Source: Lentinula raphanica (taxonomy: Eukaryota; Basidiomycota; Agaricomycetes; Agaricales; Omphalotaceae). Taken from it: a stretch of DNA of 64,000 nucleotides. How positions within the stretch are numbered: position 1 is the stretch's first letter; every line of letters begins with the position of its first letter. Where the stretch lies: assembly GCA_027919835.1 (NCBI GenBank), contig JANVFP010000009.1:992001-1056000 (forward strand), written 5' to 3'. Shown here piece by piece: positions 47,399-59,500 of the stretch. The position numbers and the translations under genes were made by a program. The notes under the pieces are model-generated. The model was given only the letters and a program-made list of their open reading frames with translations, was not told the origin of the DNA and did no database searches.

Positions 47399-48287
47399 AT
47401 AGTTACTTCGTGAGTCCCACCTTTCAACATTGTATCGATAGATTGTTACATACATTGCCATGTATTGGAGACTGGAGTTATTACTCAAGTTTTTTGTAGT
47501 AACTCGAACTTTGTAGTATTGAAGCTGTGGACAATCGATCGAGCATCACAATACATACTCATGATTGAACACTAGTTCTCTAAAACATGTCGAGTCTTGA
47601 TGTTCACTAAATATCTACTAACTCATAGCGACGATTGACGAGGAAATCTACCGTTTCGTGTCTTCTGTAGTGACCATAGGTACTACTTACTACTATGCAT
47701 CTTTTGGCTCCTCAGATATACGAATGGAAAGCTTGTTGATCATTGTGTCACAAGTTCAACCGCTGTTAGAGGTGATACTTACTGACGAAAGATAATCTTA
47801 GACGCCATCTGAAAGCTTCTGAAAAGCAATGAACAAAGGTGTTGTCTGCCGTCTCCATCCTATGCCTCCACAGTTTGACCAATGCTACCTTACATCGCAT
47901 TCTTATAGTTATAAATAATACCGTTACATTTGTTAGAAATACATTCACAAATCAGTCTGCCGATACAATAAACGTTGGATGGTGTTGCTACTAGGTTATA
48001 CATCGTCCCTCGCGAACCCAATGTGGTAGATGCAAACAGGGGAAAAAGTAACAACTATATTGAACGTATAACGACGACTTGAGTCCATTCTGGGAACGCC
48101 TGGTCCCCAGTAAACCTCTCCTAACTGAGATGAGCGCGCATGATACGAGCGGAAGATTATAAAGTAATCATATTCGGGAAAAGGGATGAACCCGGACCAG
48201 CCTCGTCGATCGACATCCCAGTCCCATGCTCGGTGACCAACAAAAGGCCTGGCAAATAACATATCTCGAAAAGGCGCACGCCGACAA
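47399..48287. other. Intergenic region, no gene recognised
   Basis: About 890 bp, AT-rich, between the disrupted seven-helix gene and the 3' end of the secreted-protein gene. Only short frames occur. Part of the left side is probably the trailer of the seven-helix gene. Confidence 0.5.
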
Positions 48288-50031
48288 TCACAACTTTGCT
48301 TTCAACTGACACACAATCATCTCAACACTTGAGAACACGAGCAGGTAAAAAACGGTGCTCACCGGAGGGAAAAAGTCGCACTTGAAGCTACAATCCATCT
48401 GTCGACTCCCACTATCATACGACCCAACCTTACAGCGAGCTTTATTGTCACTCTTCCATATGTCTTTCCCGTACCCGAACATCAATGGTGCAGAGTCTGT
48501 AGTGCCCGCTTTGATACGGAGAGGATTGGGTAATTGACTGTGGACGAGGGTTCCCGCGGATGCATTGCCGTCTCCTTCGAAGCCGACTATGGTTCCAGCA
48601 GCATCTTTCACAATCGCGACAACGGTGTAGTGGCCGACTGGGTTAACGCTCTTCTCGTGCATCTGGTACTGATATACGTGAAGGCCACAATTTCCTGACT
48701 TTGGCTTTCCTGTCGTAGGAGCACCTCCTTTGCTGCAATGTGATCACAACGTATGAGTATGCATACTGTGAGTCTTTCGAAGGGTCGACTCCACTTACTA
48801 AACCAGACGGTGTCCTTGATCACCGTAAGCTTTAAGTTTGTCGGCAGGAGCGGCATAAGCCCACTGATTGGATAGATTGCTCACTGAAGGCTGACAAGTT
48901 CGAGGCAAATATCAAGACCTACGTTTTGCCATCCACCGTCGCCCTCGTTGATGAAAATGCCAGCACGAGCTATTCGAGATCAATTGATTAGCTTTCGATT
49001 TGAAGTGCTCGCTCTTTGGCACGCACCACTATACACATGAAAGTCAAAGATGCCAACGTGCTAGAATGAGAACAGTCTAACATCTTCGTTTGTTCAAGAT
49101 ACTGAAGACTCACAGTTTCGACGGTGGTAATCTTGTGCGCCCAATCATAGTGCTCACGACCTTGGAAGTATACGGAATGTTTGGGATGAACGGTCACGAC
49201 TAGCCATCCAGGGTGCTCTGAATCACAATAAATGGTGTGTAGATCACTTGAAGGGGAGCCACGCACCTTTCAAAGCCTCTTGCGTGACATTGTGCGTGAA
49301 TGCACCACTAGAGATCATGAAAATTAATCGTTAGATATTTTTATAACGGATCCAGATTTCTAACCGTTTCTACATATCGTGTTAAGAAAACTGAGTTGCA
49401 CGATGGGTAGAGATGGAAAGGAAGAGCGCACCTTGGCAGATTCACGTTCGGCTTTCGCGATTCCATCCAAAAGCTTCGAGATGGCCTTCACAACCCAGGA
49501 CACGACTTGGACGGCTGGTCCAAGTATTTCTCCAACCTCAGGTATACCGTCGACATATTTAGCGGCCTTGTCTAGGGCTGACCCCACGGTATCCGTGATT
49601 TTTGCTGCATTGGCCGCTCCAGCCCCTTCCTCCGCCCGAGGATAGAGTGACAAGTCGGTGCTATGATCCATATACGGAGCCGTATCGTCGCTTGAGAAGA
49701 GAGTCCCATCATTCTCATACGAGATATGTTGTAGTCGGTTGTGTCCAGAGTCATGATCGAAAGAAGAGAAATCCTCGAAAGGACTTGGGGAGGGGGGGTC
49801 CAATTCGCCATCTGCGTTATCCCAATCTCCCATACTAGACGCCATGATCGGAAGGGAATGCGAATCAGGATTATTGTCTAGCGGGGAGAGTTCCAATTCT
49901 TTGCCAGAAATGGTCGGGTCTGCCAAAGAACCAGAACATTCGTGGAGGTTCCGTTTGATGCGAATAGGAGCTCCGACGACGAGTTGGACGAGTACGAATA
50001 GAAGAAATAGAAAGTCGGGTACGATATGCAT
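48288..50031 (-). CDS. Secreted protein of unknown function, with a 5-nt microexon
   Basis: Eight exons (50031-49432, 49369-49365, 49307-49267, 49217-49114, 49060-49030, 48969-48923, 48863-48799, 48732-48288) give 445 residues. Residues 1-21 are a signal peptide (PDFLFLLFVLVQLVVGA), and a KR pair just after it could be a Kex2 site. Residues 30-150 are acidic and disordered. A helical region (AKYVDGIPEVGEILGPAVQVVSWVVKAISKLLDGI, cut here as two segments around GPAV) leads to a compact C-terminal domain with HPGWLVVTVHP, HYDWAHKITTVETHVGIFDF, GGWQNWAYAAPADKL and Cys-containing SRQMDCSFKCDFFPP. No known family was recognised. The reading frame only closes if a 5-nt exon (AAACG) lies between introns of 62 and 57 nt. 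The last codons depend on whether the GTGAGC at 48358 is used as a donor. Confidence 0.75.
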
Positions 50032-50621
50032 GATAAATCAGACCGTGCGAGGACAAGAACTAGACCTGCTAGCGGGAGAGGGTGACGAACCGGTCGCAGT
50101 AAAAGACTGAGGATGATTTTACCATCCTCTGTTATTTATATGAACCCAGCCCGACGGAGCTGCAGGATGTTATCTTATCAGGGGGGTCCACGTGGGAATA
50201 TCTGCAGCGCCTTTACTTAAGCGCGCGAGATGAAGCGAGGTTACGTAAGGCCATTTCTTCCTCAGAGTCACGAAATCATTACCGATGCAACTTGATTGAT
50301 TCCATTGACCATCTTGCCGCTAGAATCAGGAAATCTCATCTCAGACCTCTCTACAAGCCTACAAAAATGCCAGATTGAATCGACAATGGCGCGTCTAATC
50401 GATTTCTAGTTGACGCCGACGGTGACCACCTTTTGTCCACCACCTTTGAACGCGCGTATTGCCTAAACAGGCTTCCAAGCAGTGGTCGCATTTCCCAATA
50501 ATAGCTATCAAATGGCCACTTCTTTTGTTCATACCAATCTGGTCCTATTCTTCCTTTCGACCACTCTCTCACCGCCACTTTCTGACCTTGGTTTGGTGTT
50601 GAATAAAACCCTAATCATGGC
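50032..50621. other. Divergent intergenic region
   Basis: About 590 bp between two divergent genes. It contains a TATA box for the minus-strand secreted-protein gene and the leader of the plus-strand gene. No coding region is supported. Confidence 0.5.
50133..50140 (-). promoter_or_regulatory. TATA box for the secreted-protein gene
   Basis: On the minus strand the sequence reads TATAAATA about 100 bp upstream of the start codon at 50031, a normal distance for a fungal TATA promoter with a short leader. Confidence 0.6.
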
Positions 50622-51656
50622 ATGGCTGCGATTCAAATTATCGCCTTCACTCTTACACCTAATCTCGAACCTGGTCCACCAGACTGCTACATGTGTGCTC
50701 ACTGGTACCCCGAAGGCTATGTCCTGCCGACCTCCCGTGCCTATCCTCCTGGTCCACACCATCCTGCTTACACCGAGAAACTGAGCAGCCATTCTCAAGG
50801 TCCCAAACCGTGGTATGCGCCACAATTTCCACCCGCCGTTCAAGAGTCGCCTCGTTCCTCAACTCGTACCTCTGCTCAATCAAGCTCAAGCTCGCGGACT
50901 GGGAGCGCAAATTCTTCAGCTTCGCATGCCATGGCGGGAATTGCTGACCCGGGCTTAGTGACAGGTTTGGACTATTTCAAGGTACTGTGTTGAGCTTCCT
51001 CGAGTCCAAAGCTGCATGCTCAATGTCCACAAGATAGGAGACACCGTCCGTGTTAGACGCCTCACTTCCTCCAATACATATACAGATTGGGCTTATGGTC
51101 AGGTTATTCGGCCACATCTCAAGCAATACAGGGTATGTGGTTCGCGATATTTGCTTTAGTCAACTTCCACTAACTCGGAATTGCACCAGACGACAGAACC
51201 GGAGCGCGTATATTATGTTTCGTACGTTGATCCTCGAAACGGAGAACGCAAGGAAAACGAGTTTAGTTGTCATCGCAAGGAGATAGCCCCACTTTTCGAG
51301 CACAAATCTGGAAATCAGGTAAGCTTTTCAGCAGTCAATCGACTATCCCAATACTCATAGTACCATCAGCCCTTGATGGTATTTGCTCGTGTACCATTCG
51401 ATTCTTCTCATAAACATTGGGTACCAGCCAACATCATCGTAGGTCGAATATCGATTGAATCTCAGATGTCCTTTTCTCATACTTCGATGTATAGACTATG
51501 TCTGATACCGGCGTCGAGATCCAAGTAGCCACGAATTATCTGCAACATGGGCTGCCTACGCACTTCAAGAATGTCAAAACTCTCGTACCTTACAACACAT
51601 CCGTTGCGCGATCGCTCAAAGCCGCTGGTCATAGGGTTGTCGGGGATGGGCGTTAA
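50622..51656 (+). CDS. Unrecognised protein with Tudor/SH3-like stretch
   Basis: Five exons (50622-50981, 51034-51132, 51190-51318, 51361-51438, 51495-51656) give 275 residues. The N-terminal part, starting MAAIQIIAFTLTPNLEPGPP, has CYMCAHWYPEGY followed by a Ser/Pro-rich linker. Exons 2 and 3 encode IGDTVRVRRL, YTDWAYGQVIRPHLKQYR, VYYVSYVDPRNGERKENEF and KEIAPLF, a beta-rich pattern like a Tudor or SH3-like barrel. The last part is MVFARVPFDSSHKHWVPANI plus a short C-terminus. No named family recognised; a chromatin or RNA role is speculative. Intron 1 uses an AAG acceptor; the alternative TAG acceptor four bases on breaks the pattern. Confidence 0.72.
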
Positions 51657-52036
51657 GATGATCAAGCAAAGCGATGTGCGACGTTATCTCTTCTGAGGTC
51701 CGCCAAGACGAGTTGTGGTACATAACCTCGATTGAAATAACGATATCCAAACTTGATCATATGCACGGGATGCGGGCACGCACGGCAAGACGTGTACTCT
51801 CGCAGAGTCACAGCCCAGTTACGGATGCTCGTCGGATGAGTTTTTCAATGCTTCCCAAGGCCAATGCACGATTGACATGAAGAGTCTTGACAAATTCCGG
51901 GGGTGGTCGCTATCATACCATGAACCTGATGTAACACTTGTGCCAGGTATAAAACCACGCCTTCTCTCGAACCAAATTTCTCACTAGAGGTTTCTTTTCC
52001 ACAATCTCTTCAACGTCTGATAAAGAGTTTTCGACA
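51657..52036. other. Promoter-side spacer of the aldo/keto reductase gene
   Basis: 380 bp with no gene. It contains the TATA box listed separately and a pyrimidine-rich leader (CTCTTCAACGTC) before the ATG. Confidence 0.5.
51948..51954 (+). promoter_or_regulatory. TATA box for the aldo/keto reductase gene
   Basis: TATAAAA about 89 bp upstream of the ATG at 52037, in a typical fungal core-promoter position. Confidence 0.7.
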
Positions 52037-53510
52037 ATGTCTCTGTTTGCACCAGCACCTCCTCCTCCTACTAAGCTCGGTGTCCTGCGAGTGCTCTCTT
52101 CTCATGCAGGCGTTCATGTCTCCCCTCTCTGTTTTGGAGGAATGAATATCGGAGACCAATGGAGCGGGGTGTTAGGCGCGATGAACAAAGAGTCGAGTTT
52201 CAAGCTCCTTGATGCGTACTACGATATGGGCGGTAATTTTATTGACACCGCGAATAACTATCAGGACGAAAGCTCGGAGAGGTTTATTGGTGAATGGATG
52301 GAACAAAGAGGGATCAGAGATCAAATTGTTCTTGCTACGAAGGTATGCGCCTGCAGTTTTCAACATCGATTGTCAGTCATAAGTGAGGGTTTTTGATCCA
52401 ACCAGTATACTACAAACTACAAACGCGGAAACGATGCGATCGCACAAAAAGCCAACTACGTCGGGAACAATGTCAAATCAATGCATATCAGCGTCGAAGA
52501 AAGTCTGAAGAAGCTTCGCACGTCTTATATCGACATACTATACGTGCATTGGTGGGATTATGATACCTCCATCAAAGAAGTTATGGACGGCCTTCACAAG
52601 CTTGTGATGCAAGGAAAAGTACTCTATCTAGTATGTTTTCATGCATGTTGATAGTATTGACACTCACTGACGAAACTTTTCGCAAGGGAGTATCCGACAC
52701 CCCTGCTTGGGTAGTCTCTCAAGCTAACGAATACGCTCGATGCACTGGCAAGACTCCGTTCGCTGTCTATCAAGGTCGTTGGAGCATTCTCGACCGCTCC
52801 TTTGAGCGCGATATCATACCTATGGCTCGTTCTCAAGGTCAGTGTGATTCATTGTCATTGCCCATACAGAAACGACTTGGCGAAGCTCACGTTCTACATT
52901 CATACGTCAAGGGATGGCGCTAGCACCCTGGGGTGTCCTCGGCCAAGGCAAACTTCGCACCGATGCCGAAGAGCAACGTCGAAAGGAAAGCGGAGAGAAA
53001 GGACGCGCTGTGACTGCCGGTCAAAGGTCGCCTGGACAAAGTTGGGAAAGGAACGAGGATGAGACCAAGCTATCTCGCGCTCTCGAAAAGGTCGCGAATG
53101 AGCTCAACATAGGTTCTAACATCAGTGCTGGTGAGTGTTGTGTGACTTGCGAACTAGGCTGGTGTTGAAATTATCTGTCAATTAGTCGCGATCGCGTATG
53201 TGATGCAGAAAACACCTTATGTCTTCCCTATCATTGGAGGACGAAAGGTCGAGCAACTTGAAGAAAACATAAAGGCCTTGGACATTTGGCTCAGCGAAGA
53301 GCAAATGTCGTCTTTGGAAAGTGTTCTGCCTTTCGATCCTGGATTCCCTCACAACTTGGTGGTATGTCCGTCCTTCGAGTCAGACGATATGTGCACAATT
53401 GACCTTTTGAAATCAAACAGGGGGATGGAACGAAGCCATTCTATGGGATGCTCAATGCAATGTCCTACAAGAAGGTCCCATTGCAGCAATCCATAAAGCC
53501 CACCGATTGA
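52037..53510 (+). CDS. Aryl-alcohol dehydrogenase-type aldo/keto reductase
   Basis: Six exons (52037-52342, 52406-52630, 52687-52837, 52912-53130, 53186-53361, 53421-53510) give 388 residues, the usual size for fungal aryl-alcohol dehydrogenases (AAD, AKR9 group). The catalytic tetrad is visible: Asp70 and Tyr75 in FIDTANNYQ, Lys102 in [12 protein letters not shown] and His150 in [20 protein letters not shown] and [20 protein letters not shown] are the family cofactor-binding and C-terminal signatures. These cytosolic NADP(H) enzymes interconvert aromatic aldehydes and alcohols. In wood- and litter-decay fungi they support lignin-peroxide chemistry and detoxification; the substrate here is unknown. 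A TATA box lies close upstream. Confidence 0.93.
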
Positions 53511-56500
53511 GACACAAATATCGAGTGACAATACTGAAGTTGTGGACTCAATTTCAGAGAATATGATGTAACAGTGGTCTTGGAATTTGTTCTGTCCAGG
53601 TTCTTGAATCTTCAAAGTGGTTGCATGAAAGATAAGTCGAGCTGATAATACGTTTGGCATATCTGCCATTGCCAGCAATCTGCTGGTAGTAGTACCATTT
53701 ACGGTTTAAAATTTTGACGCGAAACTCCGAGCCACATGACCCGTAACCCATGAGTCAGCGTCGAATTCTATGCTCAACCGTAACGCTCATGCACCAGCTC
53801 GCTGCTCCGAGTCCCAAGCAATTCATGAATATTAAAGCTCAAGCTCAAGCTCGAACTCAAACCTGATTTGTTCTACTCCTTGGTGGCAATCAAGGATGCT
53901 CCATGGACCATGAGGCTCCATGCTCTCGAGAACTACGAACCGTGCTGCAACTCTATCAGTAACCACTTGCTAGATTTGCTGGAGGACCTCTCACTAACAG
54001 CAGCTGGTTGAAGCTGCTACGTTTTTCATTTTTTTATACACATGGATGATTCTGCTTCATTCATTTCGAACCAGGGCAACAATGGCTAGTCTATCATCGA
54101 AAACAGGACGGTTCTCAGCGAGGGACATCTGAACATGGTCGCACGACTGTGATTGGCTCATCTAGGTGACGCTGATCATCGCAAGCACGCTGTCGAAGAC
54201 AATCTCCTCCCCTTCCCGCCCTCATCTTTGACTAATCGGAATCGCAGTTTCCATCATCGTCTATCCTTCAACACACTAATCGCAACAACGAAAAGACAAG
54301 CAAAGTCATCTACCTCTATTTATTCAACCTCCCGCTCTTTAGTAGAGTGACAAACACTTTCGCTTCCGCTTCTCTGCATCGATATAACAAGTACTGTCAA
54401 CAATGGAAAAGGCGGGAAAAGGTCTGTTTGCGCTCATTCTACAGACTGATTGTTGGAGCAACGACTCTAGAACGTAGAACACCCTATAATACCCCCACCT
54501 CTAATTTTTTCTTGTCTGGGATGTTGCTGTTCGGCTCAAATTCTCAGAGAAGGCATGTTACTTCTTCATCACAAGGCAGTCGAAATGATCTGCACTCATG
54601 CCCGAGACAGTAGCTTATTCTAGGAGCTCCCGTTCGTCATTTGGCTCTTTCTGGATCGTCGAGCACCGCCGAGCATACTTTGCACATATGACGGAAAACG
54701 ATTGAGTCAAAAAAGTCAACCCTCTTTCTGTTAGCAAGGACATTGGTCCTACTCGGTTGATTCCCGTTCGTTATTACGCCCTTTCTGGATTGTCAAGCAC
54801 CGCAGAGTCTACTCAGCATGCTCTACATATATGTCGAAAATCAACAGGCTCAAAAAGGACCACCCTCGTTCTGGTTTGAAGGATTTAATTACATTTGGAA
54901 GGCATTCATGTTCGTAAGTATATTCTGTCAAAATATCATGAGCAGCTATTCACGAACTTGTCATTCAAATCGTTGGCATTGTCATTGTCAATGTTGCAGG
55001 TATCTTCGACTAGAATGATCAAGGTACAATGAGTGGTATCACTGCTCAATTTGGGGCATGAGACTACCTCAATGTGTGTCTTTCAAAGATCCGACTTGTT
55101 TCTTCCAACGTCTCAGCCGTTATTTCAGCTTTTTGATATCCATTCTTGCCCTTTTGCTTTGAACAAAGGAGGCACCTCTGTTAAACATAAGGGTGTTAGT
55201 GAGAGTATAGCTGAAATTTTCAAGCATACGAAACGGCACATCGTACTCCATGCTCATCCTCGGACAAGCTTAGGTGGACATCCGTACACGGCGGATGAAA
55301 GCAAATTTCTGGTCTCTCTGGCTTTCCAAACTCCTATAAATGTTACTCACACTACGCCGGTTGCGAGATGCTCAGTCTCAGCAGATCGGCAGATGGGTAC
55401 AAGATGAGTTCTTTTAACTTGCGGTCGGTTGCGAGAACTCTCAATTCCCCTTTGCGAGTTCTTTAGGTTGGTTCAATACCTCCATTGGTTCATGGTAATC
55501 GGTCTCGGAACAGGTCACTCGTGCGGTCAAAGCTGAAGTTATGGTTATAGTAATGTCTACTACAGTGTAAGAACATAGGTATGGAACTTATCTTGCGCCA
55601 CAGATTGTCACATCCTGTATACGCCTTACGAATCCTCCGCTGGGCTCGAGATCATGAACGAAAATGAATACCGTTACTCTCTCTGGGGTACGTTTGATTG
55701 AGTTTCAATTCACACCTTGCTCGTCTGAAATGAATGAGGAAGGATATGTCTAATTCTCATCACGGATCTTGCCGTGTTCTGCTACATCGCTTTACGAACA
55801 GCAGATAAGTCTATGTTCGTCCGAGATTATCTGATAGGACGACGGTATGAGAGGCAAAAGGTGTTTGCCATCGTACTAACGTCCCCTTCTGGAAATGATT
55901 ACTTGCACTCCGAGGACACGAGGCAGGTGGGCGGTTCATGTAAGTCAGAAGAGGAAACGCTCTGCCACTGGGGAGACGTCAGGTAGTGGATGGTCAACGC
56001 ATAAAGCGAGCTGTGGAAGTGTGAGTACTAATCCATCTTTCAACAAGGATTCAGATGCTTGATAGAGCCAGGTTATTTATGATTACTATGATGGTAGGTG
56101 TTACGCCCTTAGCTGATTCGTTTGGATATCAAAATATCAGCAACGAGTAGGAGTCCAACGCAGGAGGTCTGGATCAGAGTATCAGATACGGGAACACTGC
56201 TCCCGCAACGCAGTTGGAGATAGAAAGAAAGTCAAGGAGGTTCAACTAGGGAGGACCGCAGTCAACGGGGAACAACGTCTGGCAAGTGATATTGCCCTTG
56301 GGGACGTTGCTTAACGTACTAGAATACCAGTGATCCCCCTTGAGCATATGGGTATCATTCATCCACCTGACAGAGGAGCGAGAGAGGGGTCTTAATATGG
56401 TACATGGGATGTACTACGCTAATGGAGAATAGCTTGTACTCACTTCATCTCGAGACGACAACCAAACCAGATGGTGTTTTCAGCGGCGCTATACATCAAT

Positions 56501-59500
56501 CATCAGTGACCAGTACCATCATGTATCATCATCATCAAGGGGAGAAGACCATGGATATATGCACAGAATTATACATACTACTATTCAGTGTGCAGTCCCA
56601 TAATGAATTGAATCAACGAATCAACGACATATGAAGATTGATATCCATGTTACACGGAGGTGAAGACTCAAGAGTATCAAAGCGTTATATCTCCTACTAA
56701 AGGGGCTGGCTATATGGTCTAGTTCAACAGCCCTCTAGCCAGCTTCGAGAACTATAGCGGCGTAGTACCACCGCGCGGTTGTTTGAGCGTCAACCCGAGC
56801 GTTTATTAGGAGGAGAGCTCAACAAACATTCCAACGAAACAGACGGCATGGAAGTTCGAGGGAGAATGGAGAAGTGTATGTGATGTCTAATGCCATGACA
56901 CGTACCGTCTTCTACGATATAGATAATGCGGCTTATGGATATTGGCATCGACCGGAAGTTCGTACTATCCGATTCAATCTGTACTTATCTCTCAAGTAGC
57001 AGTGACCTGTAAGTACATAGCTGATTTGCGGGGCGTGCTTTCGGATCTAAGAGTGCTGATGCCAATAAACCATTTTGCTGTTGAAAGAGCCGAACTCCTA
57101 GGGTATGCTATAGAAATGTACTAGTAACGATGGTGTTGATAATATCATTCTTCACACCTCATTGCACTGTTTTGATAACAAAGCCAAGGTCTTAAAAGTG
57201 TTGAGACTGGTAAGTGATTGACTGCCATTGGTTGTGACGTATCCGAGTTGTGAAATGTCAAAGTACATCATGTTATCGCCTTCGAGTTCAGAATATAAGG
57301 CTGCCAACCACTGGTCTAACTTGAGACTTGACTCTTACGAACTGGCCCAACAGTGAGTTTTCGCTTACGGTGAATGGAGTTTATCACGATTTCTCTGCCA
57401 TATGCACCGAAAGTCTCTATGAAGTGGCGTAGAAGACTCAGTTGATTGGAGCGACCTAGAATGCGTATCGAAATGAGTGAAACTTGTATCTCATTGGCTA
57501 GAAAACACACGAAAAAGGAAATCTTACGTGCGTTTGAGAAGTGGGGCCCACTGATAGCACAATCATACAAGGCCTAGGACATGCGACCTACTGTGAGCTG
57601 TTTTCCGTTCCGCATGCGCTATCATAGTGGGCCTCTTGGTCGTATGTCTGGAAATACCGTTACCATATCCTTGTAGTATAGAGATCTTCTTTCCAATCGA
57701 TGTGTTAATCTAGACCTAGCCCACGAATCGCATATGTATGGTTTGAGTTTTAGTATGATTTCTGTGCTGCTCATGAGGTATGTTCTGGTATGTTCCGCGC
57801 AAGTTCCACAACGAAAAATCGAACATCGATGGACGCCCACACTGCACAACCGTCAGCGATTGAATTCAATCGATTTTTCTCTATCGCATACGCATGATCA
57901 TCTACTGATACTTGACAGTGATGACACGTCTAGGTTCATTTCATGAAAGATGAAAAGATCCAACGGAGAAGAACTGGGTACTGGACTTAGCAACCTCGAG
58001 GCTCGGCTACGACGAAGGTGTCGAATGGTCGGGCAGTAAATCCGGGTAAATGGGAGAAAACATGAGTTGTGAACGAACTTGTATTCTATCAGGAATTTTC
58101 ATAAAGAACCATGAATCAAGGAAGAACTTGATTTTGCTCACCTCACTCAACGCTGATTCGTTAGAGAGAATGACGTCTGCTGTGAGGAACTTGGAAGATC
58201 GTTACTGTCGAATAAGTGATCCACCGACAGATCAAAGATGTTCATACGATCCACTGATAGTTACTCACTGACCATGTTCTCGTAGTCTGTGGGCGTTTGA
58301 AAGTAAGGAGTCAATTAATCAGGATGTACAGTTGGTACCGGTAAGGAGTGAAGACTATCTGATCTTGATCTAATCTGATTGGTTAGACCGGAAGTTAGGG
58401 GCACTCTCGCCGGCCACGGTGGTTTAACGATGAACCACCACTTGCCTGCTCGAACTCTTCGAAATTCTGAGCTTCTTTCATCTCCTCCTCTTCTATCCTA
58501 ACACCGGTCAGCTTCGACTCGTATTCCTCATGCTAGAGTCCATTCGCAAATCCTGATCCACGCACCTTTCTCTAAACACGCAAGCCTCGAGGACTGTGTT
58601 AACACACATGTACAGGCGAAGCCGTATGAAACACACGCCCGGATGAAAATCGATATTGTTTCGAGCTTCGTTGCTTGTGTTATCCTCTATCGATGCCACT
58701 TCGACTTGTCCAAAGTTTTCTAGATTCATAGATTGAAGGCCTTCTGCTAAGGTCGTGTGACGGTTCGGAAATCTGTGGGTTTTTCGCTGGGTTTCGGTAC
58801 TAGAGTGTCTGAAGATAAGGCCCTTGGAATCTGGATGAAGAGGGGACACACAAACGGTGGCAATTGCTGTGAAGATGCTAGCTTCTGCTAACTTGCGAAT
58901 TCATGGCCGTTGACAGGTTCGGGGTGTTGTCGGTATTGACGATAATATCAGAGACCAAGCTGCGCACAAGATTGACCCCAAAAACCCTGCATGATGATGG
59001 AGCTGGTTGGAAAATTCAGAAGATAATCTTTGACCTGCTGGCAAGGAGCGGGAAAATGGCTGCTGAATGTGATTGGTAGGGCTCTAACGGCTGATCACGC
59101 GGGGTCGCCGACTCAACGAGAAGATATTGAAACTGGCAAGTCATGGAGTGAGATGGAGTTGGTCGTGGAGCGGATCTGTCGCGCGCTTATGTCGGTGGAT
59201 ATGGATTCTCCTTGGACCTCCTTGGACGACCATTATACAAGGAAGATCTAAGCACGATATCAGGTGCTTGTCTGAACTCTCTGAGATTATTGACTGACTG
59301 ACTGTGACATTGAACAGGGAAAAATCAACGCGGGTAGCGGAGTCGCATATACACGGAAGAGATTATTTGAATTTCTGTGAATTATTGAGAGTGAGGGCAA
59401 TATACGCTAAGTTGGGTGCTAACTGTATTTGAAACATTGCTTACTTGCAACGCTCAGCGATGAGAATGTGACTCAGCGAGCTCGGGCTCGATCCGTAGTG

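Noticed and set aside
54347..54872. Remnant of a DUF6533-type seven-helix gene
   Set aside because: Some Leu/Phe-rich stretches are suggestive, but no ordered set of family motifs or splice sites could be traced.
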